A DNA stretch of 64,000 nucleotides from Atriophallophorus winterbourni (taxonomy: Eukaryota; Platyhelminthes; Trematoda; Plagiorchiida; Microphallidae): NCBI GenBank assembly GCA_013407085.1, contig JACCGJ010010422.1, forward strand, positions 89,898-153,897, given 5' to 3'. Position numbers and translations under genes: made by a program. Shown here one piece after another: positions 33,655-44,800 of the stretch; the stretch's first letter is position 1, and every line of letters starts with the position of its first letter. The notes beneath the pieces were generated by a model that did no database searches, had not been told where the DNA came from, and saw nothing but the letters and a program-made list of their open reading frames with translations.

Positions 33655-34115
33655 GTTCTTGACGCTGTTCGATTATTTAAGGACTCGTGGACATGTACCT
33701 AATTTATGAAAGCCTAGAAATCTCAATCTGACTGATATAAACAGGCTATTTATGTGGGTAGTTAACAATTGGAACTCACTACCAAACGTGTTCCTGTCCC
33801 TACTGCCAACCGTGCAGCATTTCTGTGCTGTACGGCTAACATCGTGCTAAATTGATTGGCCAACGGTAGTTAGCTGCATGCTGAAACAAGCTGGAGTCTC
33901 ACTGCTATTTCTATTTCCCCCGTCATATCTGTCTAGGCCTGGGCAACCTGACAGTATCTTAGCCCACGTGCAGTCCCTGACTGTACGGCACTTTGCCTGG
34001 ATCAGGCTTGTGCTTTCGTACCGTACCGTACTGCCAATTTTTAGAAGCGCTTTGGATCAGTATCTGGGAATACTTCAGGACTTGAGACTCTGGGCGGTGT
34101 AACATTGATCCTCTG
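33655..34115 (+). pseudogene. CR1-like C-terminus interrupted by SINE-A
   Basis: 33660-33809 ('VVNNWNSLPNVFLSLLP') and 34030-34103 ('FRSALDQYLGILQDLRLWAV') are two halves of the C-terminal segment of a CR1-type polyprotein, closest to 28189-28392 ('MVNTWNSLPKRLLSLPSEQ', then 'FKSALDQHLL'). A 219 bp SINE-A copy separates them exactly where the 28.3 kb copy reads through. This gives an empty-site comparison within the same window. Confidence 0.8.
33810..34028 (+). mobile_element. SINE-A, full-length copy with target-site duplication
   Basis: A 219 bp repeat running from ccgtgcagcatttctgtgctg to a (CCGTA)n tail. It is flanked by TACTGCCAA at 33801-33809 and again at 34029-34037, a 9 bp target-site duplication (one copy lies inside the feature's right boundary context). 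Internal landmarks are gattggccaacggtag, tagctgcatgctgaaac, gtctaggcctgggcaacctgacag, cccacgtgcagt and ggatcaggcttgtg. No coding capacity is present. About 19 related copies or pieces lie between 30 and 52 kb, on both strands. Confidence 0.85.
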
Positions 34116-34149
34116 CTCTGAGCGCATGTATTATCTGTTAAAGTCATCC

Positions 34150-35012
34150 ATAAAGTTACGTGATTTGTTTACCAAAGTATGGGCTGAGGAGCGGGTCCCG
34201 GCGTCATAGGGTGAATCGACGGTTATCCCAATCTTTAAGAATGGCGCACGGAATCTGTGTTCCAATCATCGTGGGATATCCCTGACTCCTATCGCGTCTA
34301 AACTCCTGGTTTCCATCCTCCTTCGTCGGCTATCGCCCATTCGGGAGTTACGTTGCCGTGAGGAACAGGCTGGATTCCGCCCGGGGCGAGGATGCGTGGA
34401 TCAGCTTTTTGTCCTGCGACAGTTATTAGAGCACAGACACCTGTACCGGCGACCAACCATCGTAGCTTTTCTGGACATCCGGGCCGCGTTCGACTCGGTG
34501 GACAGAACTACTCTTTGGAACTGCTTGCTTAGGAGTGGCATCCCTCCTAAGTATGTCGCCATCTTGAAGGAGCTCTATTCTCATTCATCAGGGAGGGTCA
34601 GGGTCTACGGCAGCCTATCGCCGGCGTTCCTCACAACCAGTGGCGTGCGCCAGGGCTGTCCGCTGTCCCCATTCTTGTTCAACTTTGCGATCGAGGATGT
34701 CCTCCAGAATGCTCTCCGTAGCTTCACTGAGGGTGGGATCGAGCTACTTCCAGGTAACCGTGTCACTGACCTTGATTATGCCGATGACATTGCTTTGCTT
34801 GGTGATGATCCGGTGTTCCTACAGAATGCCCTGAACCAGCTAGCATTGGAGGCGTCTAGGTACGGATTGCACTTAGCTCCAACTAAGTGTAAGGTTCTTC
34901 TTCAAGATTGGGAGGGGTTGCAGCCCACACTGACGGTCGATGACCTCAGTCTGGACTGTGTGGAACAGTTCACCTATCTTGGTAGCTGCATCACGGCGGG
35001 AGGAGGGCTGTA
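34150..35012 (+). pseudogene. RTE-like LINE D, RT fragment
   Basis: Nearly identical to 37380-38240 of the long element downstream. It has the fingers ('GIPPKYVAILKELYSHSSGR'), domain A ('AFLDIRAAFDSVDRTTLW'), domain B ('TSGVRQGCPLSPFLFNFA') and 'DLDYADDIALLG'. A G-to-A change at 34209 makes the W codon of 'PASWGES' a stop, and the copy ends abruptly at cacggcgggaggagggctg before the C-terminal domain. It is therefore a truncated, recently made copy. Confidence 0.9.
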
Positions 35013-35178
35013 TTGATAACATCAACAGAATAGATTGTATTGCTGCCGTTACTTTTTCTCATTTCGAATTTGCAATCTCTTGAATTCTATTCCTACTGAA
35101 GTTGTAAACACATCATCTCTTCCTGTCTTTGAGCATCGTCTCGACACTCACCTGCATTTTCTCAACTTTTCATGATTA
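35013..35178 (+). pseudogene. CR1-like C-terminal scrap
   Basis: Reads 'NSIPTEVVNTSSLPVFEHRL' and 'DTHLHFLNFS' to a stop at about 35172, the W-N-S-L-P-x-x-V-V...F-x-x-x-L-D-x-H-L ending of CR1-clade proteins. It is joined directly to the end of the RTE-like fragment. Bases 35180-35780 show nothing else that I can name. Confidence 0.55.
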
Positions 35179-35784
35179 TTTTTTCCTTTCTTTCTCTATT
35201 TTCACCGGAGGACGTGGTGGGACGTGATGCGTTAACGCCAGTTCTTATCCAAAGGCCACAGAGGTCCAGTGATGGTGTAGTCCATACACGATTCAGGCTC
35301 GCTATAAGGCCTTCTAGCCAATCATATCCGATCCACTGTACAAAATATCGTGCGGTTATCTTCAAGCTTGTAAGCTTTTTCTACTGCAATAAACTATTCT
35401 ATTGTATTGTTCATCTTTTGAAGAATCCCAAACGGGATATCATCTCTTCTGTCCACGTTCCAAAAGAAAATCCAATGAAACTGCTTCTGAATTCAAAGTA
35501 TTGGTATAACGCGACGACGATTTTTCTATGAATTACGAACTCTTGTCAGATGTTGGAACTTTCCTTGAAGTTTATGAGCATCACAAAGCCAGATTAAGCT
35601 TATGGATTATCACTCTGAATGTTTTATGCTTATATTCACGTGCAATATTAATACCGATTTTGAGCTGCACTTGGATATATATCGTCGGAATATTTTCAAG
35701 TTAGCTTCAAATATAGAGTAGTTGGCCATCAGTATGCGATAGTAAAGATAAGTGCGCAACCAACTGATGCGAACACAGCATTGT

Positions 35785-35885
35785 ATGATGTGTATGAAGA
35801 CACAAGCCTGATCCAGGCAAAGTGCCGTACAGTCAGAGACTGCACGTGGGCTAAGATACTGTCAGGTTGCCCAGGCCTAGAACAA
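35785..35885 (-). repeat. SINE-A copy, 3' half
   Basis: gtatgaagacacaagcctgatccaggcaaagtgccgtacagtcagagactgcacgtgggctaagatactgtcaggttgcccaggcctag: a minus-strand 3' half, 5'-truncated at the ggcctag landmark. 35890-36370 is otherwise unassigned. Confidence 0.85.
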
Positions 35886-36368
35886 GAAAGGTGCATGGGA
35901 AAAGTATATTGTTCATAAGTGGTAACTGACATGTGCACTGTGCCATATTCAATATACGCGTGTTACAATAGCAGTGTGCGTTCGTACTTTGAGCCGGTTT
36001 CGACGAGTTCTGGAAATCTCGTTCATTTCACAATCCACCACCGTTCCTGCGATTATTTTTCCTAAATTAAACAGGGAGATTTATCACCAACTTCTTCGGA
36101 ACAATGGAATCTGCCAAAAGGATTAGATCGGTTTACCAATATCCACCAAACCTACATGAGTCTAAATATCCCTTGGACTTCACATCTGATTCTATCAGCA
36201 CAGCATCTTGCGGCAATTGTTGACTATCAGAGTAGCCATTGAAATTGCACTGGAATCTGCAGCATCATTTGCATATTCGACCAAGAGTTCTCCTGTCTTC
36301 AGTCAAAAATGGAATCCCTGCAAAACCGACCCATAACTCCCCAGAAGAATCCGGTCGATAATGAGGAC

Positions 36369-36566
36369 GCTATGGTATGGTATGAATGCACAAACCTGAT
36401 CCAGGCAAAGTGCCGCACAGTCAGAGACTGCACGTGGGCGAAGATACTGTCAGGTTGCCCAGGCCTAGACAGATATGAGGAAGAAAAAAGAACAGGAAGT
36501 GGTAGTGAGACTCCAGCGTGTTTTAGCATGCAACTCACTACCCGTGGCCAATCACATTGCTATTAG
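36369..36566 (-). repeat. SINE-A copy
   Basis: A minus-strand copy with a (TATGG)n 3' tail at its left edge (36371-36382), all internal landmarks, and a 5' truncation at gtggccaatcacattgct. It adjoins the 5'-truncated LINE D so closely that the LINE's open frame runs backward into it (the first ~30 codons of the frame at 36475 are SINE-A antisense). Confidence 0.9.
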
Positions 36567-38853
36567 CTACAGGTGGCGTGGTAGCATCAAGGATTGTCGT
36601 TCATACTGGACCACCAGTGTGGACTCAGACCATGCGCTAGTCTGTGCGACAGTCAACTTCCAATTTGGGGGTAAGGCACGCGCAAGACGAACTCATGTAG
36701 ACACCGCCTCTTTGATTCTCCCCGCTGTCAGAACCCAGTTCCATCATGCATTGACCAGGGAGCTCGCAGAAGCACCCCCGTCTGATGTTGAGCAGCACTG
36801 GAACTTCGTTCGGACAGCACTGTACTGTGCTACTTCTGAAAGCTGTCAACCCACCCGCGCTTTGCCACGCTCTTGGATCTCGGCCCAGTCACTTGCTTTA
36901 ATCGATCACCGTCGAACTCTACCCACCGGCACTGAACACAACCGTGCTCGAAGAGAATTCAATACCCGCTTAAAGGCCAGCTTAAGGAATGACCGCGAGT
37001 TCTGGTGGACGCAACGTGCTTGTGAGATGGAGGTTGCAGCCGCATCGGGCAATACTCGCAAATTGTTTCAGTTAATTAGATCTACTGGTTCGAAACTGAA
37101 TACAGTGAGCGAGACTATTTGCGAAACTGACGGCTCGCTGATCACCAATCTTAGTAGACGCTTAGAACGATGGGCTGAGCACTTTGGTACTCAGTTCAGC
37201 CAGCCACCTCCTCCGACCTCGCCGCCTGAGACACCGATTTGCACGCCTTGGCCCGTTTCCTTAGCCGCTCCTGATCTCCAGGAGGTGAGAGATGTAATTC
37301 GAGCACTGAAGCGCCACAAGTCACCTGGTCCTGACGACCTCCACCCGATTTTGTTTAAGGAGGGAGGTGATCTTGTGGCAGCGGGGTTACGAGATTTGTT
37401 TACCAAAGTATGGGCTGAGGAGCGGGTCCCGGCGTCATGGGGTGAATCGACGGTTATCCCAATCTTTAAGAAGGGCGCACGGAATCTGTGTTCCAATCAT
37501 CGTGGGATATCCCTGACTCCTGTCGCGTCTAAACTCCTGGTTTCCATCCTCCTTCGTCGGCTATCGCCCATTCGGGAGTTACGTTGCCGTGAGGAACAGG
37601 CTGGATTCCGCCCGGGGCGAGGATGCGTGGATCAGCTTTTTGTCCTGCGACAGTTATTAGAGCACAGACACCTGTACCGGCGACCAACCATCGTCGCTTT
37701 TCTGGACATCCGGGCCGCGTTCGACTCGGTGGACAGAACTACTCTTTGGAACTGCTTGCTTAGGAGTGGCATCCCTCCTAAGTATGTCGCCATCTTGAAG
37801 GAGCTCTATTCTCATTCATCAGGGAGGGTCAGGGTCTACGGCAGCCTATCGCCGGCGTTCCTCACAACCAGTGGCGTGCGCCAGGGCTGTCCGCTGTCCC
37901 CATTCTTGTTCAACTTTGCGATCGAGGATGTCCTCCAGAATGCTCTCCGTAGCTTCACTGAGGGTGGGATCGAGCTACTTCCAGGTAACCGTGTCACTGA
38001 CCTTGATTATGCCGATGACATTGCTTTGCTTGGTGATGATCCGGTGTTCCTACAGAATGCCTTGAACCAGCTAGCATTGGAGGCGTCTAGGTACGGATTG
38101 CACTTAGCTCCAACTAAGTGTAAGGTTCTTCTTCAAGATTGGGAGGGGTTGCAGCCCACTCTGACGGTCGATGACCTCAGTCTGGACTGTGTGGAACAGT
38201 TCACCTATCTTGGTAGCTGCATCACGGCGGGAGGAGGGCTGGAAAGTGAGATCGGCTCTCGCATTGCGAGAGCTCGCTTCGCGTTCACTAGTCTAGGTCA
38301 TCTCTGGAAGCGGTCTGACGTGAGTTTGAGACTCAAGGGGAGAGTTTACCTGGCCTCAGTCAGGTCGGTCTTGCTTTACGGGTGCGAGAGCTGGGCAGTA
38401 CGCGCAGAGGAGCTCCGGCGCTTGGAGGTGTTTGAACATCGATGTTTACGGAGGCTTGCACGAGTGTGGTGGCAACACCGCACTAGCAACGTCGAAGTGA
38501 GGCACCGTGTTCTAGGTGGGGACAGCCTGATGCTACGAGACCTGATCGACCGTTCCCGTCTCCGCTGGCTAGGGCATGTCTTGAGAATGAAGCCTGAGCG
38601 CCTACCCTTCCGCGCGCTGCGTGTGTCTGTTGGCCCAGGCTGGCGGCGGTGTTCAGGTGGACAACCGCTGACCTGGAAGAAGGCCTTAAAACGCTTGACG
38701 TCGGGTTTAGCTCGGGTCGGACGAACGCGGCTTCCTGGGTGGGGTCCAAGGGATAGTGAGTGTCCGTGGCTTGACACGCTGTCGACGATGGCTGAGAACC
38801 GGCAACAGTGGAGAGAGTGCATTCTATTTTGTGTTCCCCCCTCAACTTTGTAA
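36567..38853 (+). CDS. RTE-like LINE D polyprotein, 5'-truncated but open
   Basis: Continuous open frame of about 760 codons. It begins in the end of the APE endonuclease ('TTSVDSDHALVCATV', the S-D-H motif). A linker rich in R and A follows, then RT: 'HKSPGPDDLHPILFKEG', 'VIPIFKKGARNLCSNHRGIS', 'EEQAGFRPGRGCVDQLFVL', 'AFLDIRAAFDSVDRTTLW' (catalytic D), 'TSGVRQGCPLSPFLFN', 'DLDYADDIALLG' (Y-A-D-D), 'EQFTYLGSCI'. The C-terminal part holds '[18 protein letters not shown]' and ends in 'WRECILFCV'. No internal stop or frameshift was seen. Only the endonuclease is missing, so this insertion looks young but not autonomous. The upstream part of the frame (36475-36566) is antisense SINE-A and not genuine protein. 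Confidence 0.85.
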
Positions 38854-39050
38854 AAAAAATATAAAAACAAAAAAATGAAAAATCGACATGTGGAACAATG
38901 GACAAAAAAATTCCCCCTCATATTGTACTTTTTTTTCTTTCTTTCTTTTTCTCGTGCATTGCCGGGTGGCACTTTTTCATTTTTAAATGATTGTGTAAAA
39001 AATATAAATATAAAATAATCTCCGTCGATACTACATGGGGTACAGGTTAA
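38854..39050 (+). repeat. LINE D 3' UTR
   Basis: A-rich and T-rich stretches with no coding potential directly follow the stop. I place the end of the element near the A-rich aaaaatataaatataaaataatc at about 38997-39020, without a recognised target-site duplication. Confidence 0.45.
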
Positions 39051-39234
39051 ACTCTTCGAGTCGACTCTCACAGTAATTGTTCAGTTAATGTTTTATGGCA
39101 TCTTAGTATCAGTTCTTACATTAGGTTGATAAATGATGAAAATTTGCTATACCAAATTGGTTTGTACTATCCATCCATTGCGCTGATGTGCAACGGTGCA
39201 TTACTTTGTATTGGGCAGCCAATGCCACGCTATA

Positions 39235-39402
39235 GTGTTTTGCCGACAACACTGAGCTGCATGCGACAATACAATAGAGTCTCACTGTGATTTTTTATTT
39301 TATTTTTTCTCGGCTCTTGCAACCTGACAGTATCTTTGCTTATGTACAGTCTGATTGTGTGGCATTCGCTTGATCCAGGCTTGTGATATACATACATAAT
39401 AG
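39235..39402 (+). repeat. SINE-A copy, diverged
   Basis: gagctgcatgcgacaatacaatagagtctcactg...gcaacctgacagtatctttgcttatgtacagtctgattgtg...tgatccaggcttgtgatatacatacataata. An older copy with a (CATA)n tail and a T-rich expansion in the middle. Confidence 0.75.
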
Positions 39403-40909
39403 ATAGGTACATCTTAAGGATAAGGTATCCTCAAACAGCCCTGAAAGTATCATCTTCAAAAGATAATGGCACTTCAATAAATTCATCACCATTATAACCA
39501 ATTTGTTTTGTCGGGATGCCTTCTAAAATATTGCTTCTGGAATTCCCCAACCAACATTCGTATTTTTAATAAAAACCATGTGTTTGAAGTTGATGACTAC
39601 TTAATTCTCCCATGTTATACCTGCTCGTTGGTAAAAACTAGACTAATTTTATTCTTTAGTTTTTCAATAAATCACCTGCAATCGGTTTAGAACTCACGAG
39701 GATTGTTTACAAAATCTTCGAAAAAGAAAGTGCTTCAGGAAAAACACTGGGGAACATATTACAGCGGTTTAGCTAAGGATGCTGTGATACTTTTACCTCG
39801 ATTCAATATTCTCGATATTTATAAAAGGCAAAGGTACAGTCGAGCTTTGCCGGATTTTTATCTTGGTGTGACATATCAATGTTTGGCTGGTACACTCAGC
39901 TGCGTTTGCGACTATCGGTTGTTTGGTCTCGAAGGCCAGCGCGTAGGTGAAGACGAACAGCTAATGCATATTTTCAGGCATTTCCGATTGTTTCCTAGCG
40001 GTACACCATTTCAATGTAAAAAGGCCAGATGTAGAGGTCGTATTGAGGACTCCATCTTACTACAGTCTGCCATCTCGTTTCACCTCAACAGGGTGTATGC
40101 CTTACTAGATGTGATGTCTTGTTTCATTTGTTTAACAAAGTTATCTGGCAAAACTGAACTATTGAGTGCACTTTGTGCTCACGTCTTGAAGCATTAGAAT
40201 TTTCTATGTCTTTGTCAAATTTTAATCTAAAATTGATGTTGCTGCACATGCAAAATTACTCATTTAATTTATTTATTGATCTCACGTTACACTTATGCAG
40301 CGAAGACACCCGAACTTTCAGTCTTCATATTGAATCACATAAATGTTCAGGAAGCATTATTCATAATATACGATGAGCATCACGGCTAAATGCAAAACCG
40401 AGTTGTACCTCATGAAAATCAAGGTGACTAATTCTAGCATTCATATTTATGACTAGTATAGTAATATCTGAATTCTCCAGCGCCCCAAGAACGTACTATT
40501 TTCATAGTAGTTATATATTTGGTCGGGGTATAAGTGGTAACTACGAATAAGCAGTGCTTTTCTGTTTTCGTAAGATTGTGCTGACACGCATCGCTAGTTG
40601 GAGGCCATACATTTTGTTATGAAGTGATTATACATATATCTACTTGATCTGAACAGAGAGCAAAGGAATCACTGGAGCAGAGCAAAAACTACACGGTGGT
40701 AATGTTTAGTGCACCGTTGATGCATCATGTAATCTATTTGACGAGCAGAATCAATTGGAAGATAACGGTAATGCTATCCAACTTATTATGCGTGACGGCT
40801 GATTTACTATTTTGTCAAATTTTGCTGTAATTGCCATTGTAGTATGTAAGCTAGAAAACTACGAGTTTGCCGATTTGTAGACAGATTTTATTTTTATTGA
40901 GTTCTCATC

Positions 40910-41206
40910 GGAAAACTGGGATCTTGGAACTTCTTCGCCAATACATCCACCTTTCATTTGGATGAGAGTCGTATCCGTGGATCAAACGAAACCGCTTTGC
41001 GTTTTCTGTCTGCCGGCAAAGCCTTAGTCTCCGGTTGTGAGAATTCCATGCATCATAATTCATCGTTCAGTCGGCAGTTTGGTCCAATTTTAGAACGTCG
41101 CTTCGATTTTATAGCTCACGGCCTTTCGCCCACCGTCACACTGCATAGTACTTATCAATTTATGAAAAAACTCCGCAACCATCTTGACTCGATACGGGAC
41201 TGGGAG
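40910..41206 (+). pseudogene. eIF2B delta-like exon or relic
   Basis: One frame gives 'LGTSSPIHPPFI', resembling the S-S-x-I-H-P-A-x-V block of translation initiation factor eIF2B delta. A second frame continues 'ESRIRGSNETALRFLSAGKA', then 'FSRQFGPILERRFDFIAHG' and 'SPTVTLHSTYQFMKKLRNHL'. This follows the family's G-S-N-A-R-x-x-A-L-L, L-S-R-x-L-x-x-K-L-x-P-x-x-x-F and P-L-S-x-x-M-x-N-A-x-x-x-L-x-K-x-I order. The frame change and shortened spacing suggest a relic. A gtaggt donor follows at 41206, but no later exons of that gene fit before RBBP5 starts at 41883. Resemblance is by eye and moderate. Confidence 0.4.
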
Positions 41207-41264
41207 TAGGTTAGTGTTTATCATGACATCACTCTTTTGTTTATGCATTGCTTGCTAATTGATG

Positions 41265-41485
41265 TGCAGTCGTCCGGCACCTCTGTGCTGTGCAGCTAAC
41301 ACCGTGATAAATTGATTGGCCACCGATAGTGAGCTGCATGCGAATACACGCTGGAGTCTCATTGCCATTGCTATTTTCCTTTCTTATATCTGTCTAGGCC
41401 TGGGCAACCTGACAGTTTTTTAGCCCACGTGCAGCACTTTGTCTGAATCAGGCTTGTGATTTCATACATACATACCTACATATTG
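41265..41485 (+). repeat. SINE-A copy, nearly full length
   Basis: gtccggcacctctgtgctgtgcagctaacaccgtgataaattgattggccaccgatagtgagctgcatgcg...gtctaggcctgggcaacctgacagttttttagcccacgtgcag...gatttcatacatacatacctacata. A short deletion removes tctctgactgtgcgg. It lies about 400 bp upstream of the RBBP5 start codon. Confidence 0.85.
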
Positions 41486-41805
41486 AGTTCTGATGTTCTT
41501 TTTTCCAAGCATAATTCTTTTATTGCTGTATGACAGTCGAGCATTGATACGTGATCTCTCTGTGATGCTATCAGTGATTTCGGTTATGACGAAAATCTTT
41601 ATCATTCATTACAGTCGCAAAATTTCATTGATCAGTTTCACATTCTGGTATGGTTTTGCTTATGCTGTCTGGCTTCATATCTACTTCGCATGATAAGAAT
41701 AATGATAGCCATAATAATAGGCTCGCTTAACTTAATCCGGTTGTGATGTATACGTGCAAGGGATATGTGCACTCAAAAACTGATTAAAATCTTTATTGTT
41801 AACTT

Positions 41806-41882
41806 TTCCTTTTCCTTCCTCAGTTCATTAATTTTCACCGTATTTTCCAGGAACAGAATCGAAACAAGCTACACTCTGAAAA
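41806..41882 (+). promoter_or_regulatory. RBBP5 5' leader with splice-acceptor-like signals
   Basis: A pyrimidine tract, cttttccttttccttcctcag (ending at 41823), and a second tattttccag (ending at 41850) lie 60 and 33 bp before the RBBP5 ATG. Either could be the acceptor for an upstream 5' UTR exon or, since flukes use it, for a spliced leader. No promoter element was recognised. Confidence 0.35.
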
Positions 41883-44800
41883 ATGAATTTAGAGTTACTT
41901 GGTATGTCTTTTTGATTGACCATCCATTGCGTTTTAACTTTGAGCAGAAGCGTTCCATCAGAGTTATCCGGAAGTATGTTTTTCTCTTTGAATTCAATGT
42001 TTGTTTAGACCGCAGATGGCCACTTGGAACGGATAAAAAAGGACGATAGTAAAGATGGTGGCTGCGCGGCTTACACAATTACCCTTCAATTTAATCGCGT
42101 CGGTAGTTTGTTGGCGATTGGTTGCAACGATGGGCGTGTTGAAATTTGGGATTATATAACTCGCCGCATCGCCAAAATTCTAATCGCGCATTCCCACCCA
42201 GTCTGCTGTTTAAGGTATTTTTCCCCGATTCTCAATCACTTGCTAGTTGGAGCCGAAATAGTCGTTATTTACTGACTGGATCCACCGATAACCTGGTTTC
42301 CATTTGGAATGTGGTTACAAGTGATTGCGAAAAGACGTTTCGATTTCCATGCCCTGTTTTAAAGGCCCAATTCAATCCACGAAAGCCCGATCAATTCTTG
42401 GTTTGCCCGATGCGCCACCCACCCGTTGTTATCGATATCAACACTGGTCTACCCACTATATTGCAATTGGAGGAAGAGGTTATTCATTTTATAGCGCCTA
42501 ATGATTTGAGCATTTTGCATTTATTCTCAGTTTTCGTTTATTAACTAGGAATTTTAGCCACCGCGCTATCGTTTAACTGTCATCACATTGCTTTACCTAG
42601 TGTTTTGTATCAGCGGAAAGCTAGTTTTCGTCTATTTTCTTCTGCAATACAAACGACGTTTTGAGTATGATAAATCAGTCGGCTGCTACTTTAGTGTCGT
42701 TTATTTTTTCTCAGACTATCAGGGAAGATTTAATTATGGACGTCAAAGTCCCTTTTGGGACCCACCCAGGTGATTTCAGTTGATAGGGAACCGGTGATGG
42801 TCCACTACTGACTCTTTAACATTTACCGGGCAGCATTTCTGTGCTGTAGGCTAGCATCGTGCTAAATTGATTGGCCAACGGTAGTGAGTTGCATGCTGAA
42901 ACACGCTGGAGCCTCACTACCATTTCTATTTCTATTTCCCCCTCATATCTCTCTAGGCCTGGGCAACCTGACAGTATCTTAGCCCACGTGCAGTCTCTGA
43001 ATGTGCGGCACTTTGCCTGGATCAGGCTTGTGCCTTCATACCATCATACCATACATACCGATTTAGGTTGATGAAACATGTAACGTAGAGCAGAGCGTTT
43101 TTGATGAAGTGAAACCCTACTTCCACTCTTCTATTGCCTTGTGCGATATTCACTCAAACAGAGTTCTGAACATTAAAGTTTTTATTTATTTTATTATCAC
43201 ACAAGTCTTTGCCTTGAAGAAGGTACATGATGAAAGAAAGAAAAAAGGGGGGATTTTTTGTCTGTCTGTTTACACATGCCGTTTTTGATCTTTTTTGTCT
43301 TTTTGGGATAAGGGAGGGTCACTGATAAATGGGAACACAAGCACGGCAGGATTCTCGCCACTGGTTTCTTTCTTTTGCCATCACACTGAGTGTTATCAGC
43401 CACATATCTTCACGGTCCTTCGGACCCCACCCGGGTAAGCGCGATGTTCCCACGATGGCTAGTAAGGCTGTTAGACGCTTGAGGGTCTTCCGCCAGGTAT
43501 TCTTTTGTTCGCCACGGCGACGTTTCCAATCAGGTCCAGCGAGAGCAAAAAGAGCTAGGCGAGGAAGGCTTCGCTCATCCATACGGAGAACGTGCCCCAG
43601 CCATCTCAGCTGGCACATGGATATATGATCGGGGAGTGGCACAGAGCGTTCGCCGAGGACTGCCCTCCTGACGTCATCATTTTTGACTTTCTGTTGCCAG
43701 CTTAAACGAGCTATACTCCGCAGGGAGCGATGATCAAACGTCGATAATGTACACGAACAACGCCATTTTCTTCTTTAAAACGCAACCATCCAAGCAGAGC
43801 ATTCGTAGGATTACGTTCAGACTCTCTTGTTCAGCAACTTTTCTGGTCATAATCGAACTTGGTGTACATAGGTTCAGTTCGTGTTTAAACAACACTGATT
43901 AGCACAGAAGCACTATAATCGATTGAATAATATTCCGGATTATTTCAGTGTCATTCCCATTATGATTTCCATGATTCTGTTTGTCTCAGACGCTCTCGGG
44001 CAATTATATTACAAAGCGTTTATAAAACCCTTCAACTGGTTGAGAGGTGACAATAGAGCACTCTGATTTCCGAGCGATGCTTGTATTAAAGCACAAGCCT
44101 GAACCAGGCAAAGTGCCGTACAGTAGCGATGCTTGGCTAACCGGTTTCCATCCAATTTGACACAACCAACGTTCTATGTTATCGTGGAGACTTAATGCTG
44201 ACTTTTGTGATTTTTTGTGGATATATAATTTGATAGCGAACAAATTCCACACAATTTATGAGTGGTCCTTAACGCATGCATTTCATTGCAGTGAACTGCA
44301 AGCTTTTGAGTTCAACTTTGTTGCGCTACCAGCTGTAAAAGATAGCAGTCAAGCATTTTGTTTCAAAATCAATATGACACAATGATAATATAGATGAAAT
44401 GAAGCGTTATAAGCTGCATTGACACCTATAACTTGTTTTTTTGCATCCGTATCGCATAAGGGTTTAAACTATTTGTTTTGGGGACGAATGCATCTGTAGT
44501 CTTGCGGTGTGGCGAGGCTTTTAATCCCAGTGCGCCACATCATGGACTGGTCACAGGGTTTTTCTTCCGGCCTCTACCTTCACATCAGGGGATCTCAGTT
44601 CTTAATTTCTAGAATTTGTTCTTTTCAGACCGATTCTAGTATAATTGCATCATACGACCGGCGTGGGAAATATATCTATACTGGAAATTCGAAAGGCAAA
44701 GTGAGTTTTTTTTATTTTTGTCTATTAGAAATTGAATTGAAACACGCAATTTTACCTACCATTAACCGCAAAGTTGCTCTAACCGCTTCCTGGATGCAAA

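Noticed and set aside
36475..36566. N-terminal extension of the LINE D open frame
   Set aside because: This part is antisense SINE-A; the LINE begins near 36567.
38376..39071. 231-codon minus-strand frame
   Set aside because: Antisense shadow of the LINE D coding region and its A/T-rich 3' UTR.
39703..40197. 164-codon open frame upstream of RBBP5
   Set aside because: No recognisable domain, no reliable start or splice structure, and a frame of this length is expected by chance a few times in 64 kb of six-frame AT-rich DNA.
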